A DNA stretch of 64,000 bases from assembly GCF_023093535.1 (NCBI RefSeq), contig NZ_CP095757.1:3596001-3660000 (forward strand), read 5' to 3'. The notes beneath the pieces were generated by a model. It searched no databases. It was not told the DNA's origin and saw only the letters and a program-made list of their open reading frames with translations. Of this stretch, positions 60,839 to 64,000 are shown in pieces. How positions within the stretch are numbered: position 1 is the stretch's first letter; every line of letters starts with the position of its first letter. This DNA is from Halovivax limisalsi. Its GTDB lineage: Archaea; Halobacteriota; Halobacteria; Halobacteriales; Natrialbaceae. Both the position numbers and the translations under genes were made by a program.

Positions 60839-63292
60839 ATGGATTCGTGTCTTGATATGTCAGACGAAACTATTCCGTTCACGGCCGGCGGGTTCGAGGG
60901 GAATCACAAGTGGACCGACGCGGACGTCCCCGAGCTCGAGTCGACCGGGCAACCGGTCGTCGTCGGGTCGATCGCAACGTTCCACGGCGGAGATACGGCG
61001 GGGATCCGGATGCGTAACGTGCGTGCCGACGGGGTTGAGATGTGCGTCGAGGAGGAGACCTCGGGAGACGACGAGACGTGGCACACGAACGAGGAGATCC
61101 GGTTTCTCGGCGCTCCGAGCGGGCCGATAACGGATGCATCGGGAAACGACATCGGGGAAGCCGGGGTCGTCGGCCTGGAGCAGCCGGACGGCGACCACTG
61201 GCACACGATCGAGTTAGACGACAGCTACGACGATCCGGTCGTGCTCACGCAGATCATGACCTACAACGGGCAGGACGCCTGTCACGGGCGGGTTCGCGAC
61301 GTGCGATCGGATCGGTTCGAGTTCCAGATCGAGGAGTGGGACGTCCACAACGGCCCGCACATCGAGGAGACGATCGGGTACGTGGTCCTCGAGGAGGGCA
61401 TCCACACGCTGCCCGACGAGAATCCGCTCTCCGAGGGGACGCCGGTCGAGGTCACGACCGTGTCGACGGATCACAACTGGTCTGACGTCTCGTTCTCGGC
61501 CGGGCTCGGAACCGACCCGGCCGTGGTGAGTCGGTCCCAGACCGAGAACGGACACCACGAGATCGTGACGCGCCAGCGAAACGCGGACGACGAAGGGGTC
61601 GAGGTCCGCCTCCAGGAAGAGGAGGGTCGCGGCGGCGACCACGTCGAAGAGACGGTCGGCGTCGTGGCGACGCCGCGACGCGACGTCGAGATCGGATTCG
61701 GTCGCGTTCCGGACGTCGATCACGACTGGACGGAGTTTACGTTCGAGACGCGCATCACCGCGTCGAGTCCGGTCGTCCTGGCGAACATCGATACGTTCAA
61801 CGGCGAGGACACGGTCGCGCCGCGGCTCCGGACCGTCACGGCGACCGACGGCCAGGTATTCCTCGAGGAGGAGACCTCGCAGAACGACGAGCGCCGGCAC
61901 AACGAGGAGACGGTCAGCGTCGTGTCCCTCACGGAGGGTCCGATCGCGGACGCAAACGGCGATCGCATCGGATGGGCCGGGACGGTGGAATTCGGCCAGT
62001 CCGACGAGAATTACTGGCACACGGTCGATTTCGGCGGCGAGGAGTACGACGATCCGGTGGTGTTCGCGACCATGCAGACGTACAACGGCGAGCATCCCTC
62101 GCACGTGCGACTGCGCAACGTCGGCTCGGGGTCGTTCGAGCTCCAGATCGAGGAGTGGGACTACCTGAACGGGCCGCACGTCGAGGAGACGATCGGCTAC
62201 CTCTATCTGGAATCGGGTACGCACACCCTCTCGGACGGTTCGCAACTGCACGTCGGGACGACGCAGTCGACCCACCAGTGGTTCAACGTGGAATTCATCC
62301 CGGATTTCGAGAGCGAGCAGCCGGCCCTGCTCACCCAGTGCCAGACGTACAACGGGTACAACGAGGTCGTGACCCGAACGACGAACCTCGACGCTCACGG
62401 GTTCGACGTCCGACTCCAGGAAGAAGAGGGAAGCGACGGCAGACACGACGTCGAGTCCGTCGGCTTCCTCGGCATCGCACGGCCCGGACGGAACACCCCC
62501 AGCTACGAGACCGAGCGGGTGCTCGACACCGCGGTCGAGGGATTCAGCCTCGACGACTGCGTCTTCGCGTTCGACAACGACTTCCCCGCCGGCGAGTACA
62601 CCTTGCCCAACCCGATCGACCTCGGTCCAGCCGGGTCGATCGACGAGATCGGTGACACGACCAACGGGATGTGCGGCGGGATGGTCCTCGCGGTTCGAGA
62701 CTACTTCGAACACGGTCGCTCGCCCTGGCCGGACGACCTGGTCGAGCGGTCGCCGCCGAACTCGCCGGTCGACGACGATCAGCCGGCCGAAGACACGGCG
62801 CTGTTCGATTTCCTCTCCGAACGGCTGTTCGATAGCTTCATGCCCGGAAACGGGAATCCGCTCGGGGCGGGGATCTACCAGACGCTGATGAACTCGCCGA
62901 ACACCAAGAAGTGGGGTCAGGTGAAAAAGAGCCGGAACGAAGTCATGCGCCAGGAGTGGAGGAACGAGATCAAACCGGCGCTCGATTCCGACACGCTCTG
63001 TCCGATCGGGCTGATCCACGTCGACACGCACGGGAACATCTTCAAGACCGGGCTCAACCAGATCGGCGACAACCACCAGGTCCTGGCCTACGGCTACTCG
63101 ACGTACGACGATACGGTCGAGATCTACGTCTACGATCCGAACGCCCCGAACGACACCGAGCGGCGGATCCAGTTTACCGACACGGGCGACCTGAGCGACT
63201 GGTTCGAGCCGTCGTACGTCGGCTCCTCGAAGCCGGTCTACGCCTTCTTCGCGGTCCCCTACTCGCCGAAATCGCCGCCGCGGTTCGACTAG
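60839..63292 (+). CDS. six-repeat beta-domain protein with papain-like C-terminal domain
   Basis: This 817-residue protein has no signal peptide and no membrane helix. Residues about 24-546 contain six related beta-rich repeats of 65-85 residues. Each has a core W..V.F...F-PVV....TYNG.......R.R.V...F....EEE......H.EET.GY, near 24-92, 120-186, 213-278, 296-364, 393-459 and 480-546. Similar repeats occur in many bacterial surface proteins. Residues about 570-817 look like a papain-fold domain: C612 in GMCGGMVLAVRDYF, H746 in NHQVLAYGY and D766 in YDPN, a possible Cys-His-Asp triad. It is a solitary gene between the tRNA/att region and the leuA-type gene. The function is unknown; a protease or transglutaminase-like effector is inferred. 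Confidence 0.8.
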   Translation: MDSCLDMSDETIPFTAGGFEGNHKWTDADVPELESTGQPVVVGSIATFHGGDTAGIRMRNVRADGVEMCVEEETSGDDETWHTNEEIRFLGAPSGPITDASGNDIGEAGVVGLEQPDGDHWHTIELDDSYDDPVVLTQIMTYNGQDACHGRVRDVRSDRFEFQIEEWDVHNGPHIEETIGYVVLEEGIHTLPDENPLSEGTPVEVTTVSTDHNWSDVSFSAGLGTDPAVVSRSQTENGHHEIVTRQRNADDEGVEVRLQEEEGRGGDHVEETVGVVATPRRDVEIGFGRVPDVDHDWTEFTFETRITASSPVVLANIDTFNGEDTVAPRLRTVTATDGQVFLEEETSQNDERRHNEETVSVVSLTEGPIADANGDRIGWAGTVEFGQSDENYWHTVDFGGEEYDDPVVFATMQTYNGEHPSHVRLRNVGSGSFELQIEEWDYLNGPHVEETIGYLYLESGTHTLSDGSQLHVGTTQSTHQWFNVEFIPDFESEQPALLTQCQTYNGYNEVVTRTTNLDAHGFDVRLQEEEGSDGRHDVESVGFLGIARPGRNTPSYETERVLDTAVEGFSLDDCVFAFDNDFPAGEYTLPNPIDLGPAGSIDEIGDTTNGMCGGMVLAVRDYFEHGRSPWPDDLVERSPPNSPVDDDQPAEDTALFDFLSERLFDSFMPGNGNPLGAGIYQTLMNSPNTKKWGQVKKSRNEVMRQEWRNEIKPALDSDTLCPIGLIHVDTHGNIFKTGLNQIGDNHQVLAYGYSTYDDTVEIYVYDPNAPNDTERRIQFTDTGDLSDWFEPSYVGSSKPVYAFFAVPYSPKSPPRFD

Positions 63293-63463
63293 CGATCCGG
63301 CGCGGGTCCGTGCGCCGACGGAGCCGAAGCGGCTCGACCTCCATCGATCCCCCGCTCGAGCGGCCGAATCTTCGATAGTGAGTTCTATATCCGAAAAACG
63401 TACAGAACAACAATCATCATTATAAACCAGGTGTGGCAGGCAACGTTCAGTCCGACCCGTGAG

Positions 63464-63470
63464 TTTAAGT
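63464..63470 (+). promoter_or_regulatory. TATA-like box of the leuA-type gene
   Basis: TTTAAGT lies about 30 nt before ATG 63497. By the spacing used elsewhere in the window, the transcript should begin at or just before that ATG, rather than at GTG 63561. Confidence 0.5.
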
Positions 63471-63496
63471 TCGTACGCTCATTTGGTACGGCTGCA

Positions 63497-63556
63497 ATGA
63501 CGACACCAGAGGGCGCCTCTGTCACCCGGCAGGGGAGTCGAGTTCTTCGACGGTAA
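63497..63556 (+). CDS. 19-codon frame at the leuA-type promoter (leader or broken N-terminus)
   Basis: Starting at the ATG nearest the promoter, this frame encodes MTTPEGASVTRQGSRV and then LRR before TAA. It lacks Leu-rich attenuator codons. In the next frame the sequence continues as VEFFDGNEV, which looks like the natural continuation of SRV. It may be the true N-terminus of the isopropylmalate synthase, separated from the rest by a frameshift. Confidence 0.4.
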   Translation: MTTPEGASVTRQGSRVLRR

Positions 63557-63560
63557 TGAA

Positions 63561-64000
63561 GTGGCTACTGTAGCCGAGATTGACGACGTACAGTTCTTCG
63601 ATACGACGCTGCGAGACGGCGAGCAAGCGGCACGCATCTCCTTTACGTACGAGGAGAAACGTGAGATCGCCGCGGTGCTCGACGAGATGGGCGTCCACGT
63701 CATCGAGGCGGGCTTCCCGGTGAGCTCCGACGAGGAGTTCGAGGCGGTGCGCGACATCGCCGACGCGTGCGAGACGACCGTCTGCGGCCTCGCCCGGATC
63801 GTCGACGCCGACGTCGAGGCGGCGCTGGATTCTGGCGTGGACATGGTCCACGTCTTCGCGTCGACCTCGGACGTCCAGATCGAGGATTCGATGCACTCGA
63901 CGCGAGAGGCAGTCAAGCGCAAGTCCGTCGAGTGCGTCGAGCGCGTCACAGACGCGGGCGTCGAGTGTATGTTCTCGCCCATGGACGCGACGCGGACCGA
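63561..64000 (+). CDS. leuA: 2-isopropylmalate/citramalate synthase-type enzyme (5' part)
   Basis: This is the first 146 residues of a DRE-TIM metallolyase, cut by the right edge. The motif FFDTTLRDGEQ (metal-binding Asp, catalytic Arg) and EKREIAAVLDEMGVHVIEAGFPVSSDEEF are typical of LeuA/CimA/homocitrate synthases; VHVFASTSDVQIEDSM and ECMFSPMDATRTD match haloarchaeal LeuA-type sequences as I recall. I start at GTG 63561, the first start in the body frame, but the conserved-looking VEFFDG lies 5' of it in the same frame, so this start is doubtful. It would feed leucine (or isoleucine) synthesis. Confidence 0.8.
   Translation, partial: MATVAEIDDVQFFDTTLRDGEQAARISFTYEEKREIAAVLDEMGVHVIEAGFPVSSDEEFEAVRDIADACETTVCGLARIVDADVEAALDSGVDMVHVFASTSDVQIEDSMHSTREAVKRKSVECVERVTDAGVECMFSPMDATRT

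Noticed and set aside
60395-63496. Complete integrated element with integrase
   Set aside because: An att-like duplication exists, but no integrase, replication or virus structural gene is present in the window, so only a remnant or cargo can be claimed.
63497-63556. Leucine attenuator leader peptide
   Set aside because: The 19-codon frame has just one Leu codon and no terminator/antiterminator pair follows; a frameshifted N-terminus explains it better.

Overview
The window is chromosomal DNA of a halophilic archaeon (class Halobacteria). GC content is very high, predicted proteins are strongly acidic, and many genes have an A/T-rich TATA-like box about 25-30 nt before the ATG, as expected for leaderless transcripts. 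The gene content is diagnostic: an archaeal A-type ATP synthase operon, aRF1, an archaeal ArgRS, archaeal MptD, a bacterio-opsin-activator-type regulator, and many small families known mainly from haloarchaea (DUF5789, DUF5790, DUF6276, DUF7344-like). No rRNA, CRISPR array, transposase or integrase is visible.

Layout. 1-6.8 kb: a truncated gene, the rRNA modifier Tsr3, a Rieske-domain fusion, threonine ammonia-lyase, a gamma-glutamylcyclotransferase-like protein and a MATE exporter. 7-14 kb: surface and membrane proteins, a roughly 340-bp array of short hairpins (9950-10287), citrate synthase and a SpoIIM-like membrane protein. 14-24 kb: an AstE/AspA-like hydrolase overlapping a threonine synthase-like enzyme, an A/T-rich DUF6653 gene, argS, a small HTH protein, minD divergent from prf1 (aRF1), and a Bat-like regulator. 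24-34 kb: the A-ATPase. atpH-I-K-E-C-F-A-B run as one block with mostly overlapping genes; atpD lies apart behind a zinc-ribbon gene and an oppositely oriented small membrane protein.

34-47 kb: a quinone-type methyltransferase, a pilin-like protein, a divergent pair of a secreted protein and a membrane-anchored HTH regulator, a COG2108-like radical SAM protein, a PAS histidine kinase, DUF373, a CNNM/CorC transporter, an HTH/membrane pair, and a sulfite-oxidase-fold enzyme coupled to a small exported Met-Asp-Gly repeat protein. 47-60 kb: a prenyl synthase, a substrate-binding lipoprotein coupled to a chemoreceptor, etfB-etfA joined through a 20-codon mini-ORF, a TRAM protein, DUF309, an azf-like dehydrogenase, mptD, a creatininase-family amidohydrolase and an ABC exporter.

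60-64 kb: tRNA-Val(UAC), whose 3' end is duplicated 118 bp downstream like a used attachment site. It is followed by a solitary 817-residue protein, probably the most novel item here: six beta-domain repeats arranged as a duplicated A-B-C triplet, fused to a papain-like Cys/His/Asp domain. The window ends in the start of a 2-isopropylmalate synthase-type gene. Its promoter-proximal ATG is out of frame with the conserved body, which suggests a 5-nt slippage frameshift.

Metabolically the genes cover branched-chain amino acid synthesis (ilvA, the leuA-like gene), threonine synthesis, the citric acid cycle entry step, electron-transfer flavoprotein and the ATP synthase. Family and product names come from recognising sequence motifs by eye, without database searches.
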